NCBI GenBank assembly: GCA_026981855.1
Contig: JALSIB010000032.1
Location: 1 to 64,000, forward strand
DNA length: 64,000 bases
Source: Methylothermaceae bacterium
GTDB lineage: Bacteria > Pseudomonadota > Gammaproteobacteria > Methylococcales > Methylothermaceae
Reading direction: 5' to 3'
Each line of letters starts with the position of its first letter. The first letter of the stretch is position 1. This document shows positions 63,491-64,000 of this stretch, piece after piece. The translations under genes and the position numbers were made by a program. The notes under the pieces are model-generated. The model ran no database searches. It saw only the letters and a list, made by a program, of their open reading frames with translations, and was not told where the DNA came from.

Positions 63491-64000
63491 CTACAACCGC
63501 ATCGGCATGACGATGTGGCGGACGCCTGGATCCTCCGGATCCTGGAGCAGGCAGGTCAGGTTTTGTTCGGCGAAGGACAGGGTGATCGTGTCCGCTTCCA
63601 GGTGGGAAACGGCATCGGCCATGTAGGAGGCGTTGAAGCCGGCGCTGAAACGCGGCCCCTCATACAGCACCTCCAGTTCTTCCTCCGCCTCTTCCTGTTC
63701 CGGGTTGTGGGCCGACAGTTTGAGCAGATTCCCGTCGACGTCGAAACGGATGCCGCGGTATTGCTCGTTGGAAAGGATGGAGACCCGGGAAATGGCGTCT
63801 TTCAGTGCCTGGCGGTCACAGGTGATCGTGCCGGCGACCTGCTGGGGAAAAACCCGCTGGTAGTTGGGATAACGCCCGTCTATCAGCTTGGCGGAGAAGA
63901 CGACGTCCGGCAATACCAGGCGGATGGCGTTGTCCGTGAGGTGCAGGGCCAGGGAGTGCTCGTCGCTTTCCAGCAGACGGGAAAGCTCCTGGACGCCTTT
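63491..64000 (-). CDS. dnaN: DNA polymerase III beta subunit (sliding clamp), C-terminal part
   Basis: A partial gene running off the right end of the window. The visible 169 residues are the C-terminal domain: ELSRLLESDEHSLALHL, LPDVVFSAKLIDGRYPNYQRVFP, ISRVSILSNEQYRGIRFDVD and the terminal VRHIVMPMRL, which is standard for DnaN. The frame stays open to position 64000. It is convergent with ftsZ. A dnaA gene and possibly oriC may lie just beyond the window (inference). Confidence 0.95.
   Translation of the reverse strand, partial: KGVQELSRLLESDEHSLALHLTDNAIRLVLPDVVFSAKLIDGRYPNYQRVFPQQVAGTITCDRQALKDAISRVSILSNEQYRGIRFDVDGNLLKLSAHNPEQEEAEEELEVLYEGPRFSAGFNASYMADAVSHLEADTITLSFAEQNLTCLLQDPEDPGVRHIVMPMRL

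Overview
This 64 kb window is GC-rich chromosomal DNA from a gammaproteobacterium. The dcw cluster order, type I glutamine synthetase, purM/CDP-alcohol phosphatidyltransferase divergon, groESL under a CIRCE element and a PEP-CTERM protein all fit that class. A bufferin-type copper RiPP operon and an AlkB-like monooxygenase would suit a methanotroph or methylotroph relative, but no methane or methanol oxidation genes are present, so this placement is only an inference. I see no rRNA, tRNA, CRISPR array, transposase or phage gene. The genes are very densely packed, with many 1-4 nt start/stop overlaps. No gene-free stretch exceeds about 285 bp.

Layout. 0.2-4.65 kb: xpaC-telA-SPFH/GYF-zinc ribbon envelope-stress operon. 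4.66-5.4 kb: MoeB/ThiF enzyme. 5.44-7.6 kb: groES-groEL with a sigma70 promoter and perfect CIRCE operator. 7.6-10.3 kb: acylphosphatase, small secreted protein, purM, CDP-alcohol phosphatidyltransferase. 10.4-12.4 kb: bufferin operon (Met/Cys-rich lipoprotein precursor, DUF692 MNIO enzyme, DUF2063 partner). 12.6-18.7 kb: NhaC antiporter, AlkB-like membrane diiron enzyme, NodU/CmcH-type carbamoyltransferase and a large heme-oxygenase-like diiron protein. 18.7-21.6 kb: PEP-CTERM DUF1194 protein, DUF218 protein, aldo/keto reductase.

21.8-39.3 kb is the highlight: an apparently undescribed biosynthetic gene cluster. The rightward operon carries an acyl carrier protein, COG4648 membrane protein, LolA-like carrier, MMPL exporter, rhodanese lipoprotein, a fused ketosynthase/chain-length-factor protein, two consecutive flavin halogenase-like proteins (both with WxWxIP) and a small membrane methyltransferase. 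The leftward operon carries a second carrier protein, a condensation-like acyltransferase, an amino-acid adenylating enzyme and an acyl-CoA-dehydrogenase-like enzyme, which together match the proline-to-pyrrole starter pathway of pyoluteorin, prodigiosin and pseudilins. A CrtI-like flavoprotein and an aryl-polyene-type AMP ligase complete it. The simplest reading is a possibly halogenated, pyrrole-primed polyketide or polyene delivered to the outer membrane by aryl-polyene-type export proteins. No ketoreductase, dehydratase or thioesterase is seen locally. Between the two operons is a convergent AT-rich gap with DnaA boxes.

39.5-45.9 kb: glnA (sigma54/NtrC-type promoter), CDF metal transporter, TusA and PP-loop sulfur transferase, gamma-glutamyltransferase, CPBP protease. 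46.0-63.5 kb: complete dcw cluster mraZ-rsmH-ftsL-ftsI-murE-murF-mraY-murD-ftsW-murG-murC-murB-ddl-ftsQ-ftsA-ftsZ. It is followed directly by a convergent dnaN that runs off the window, with no lpxC after ftsZ.
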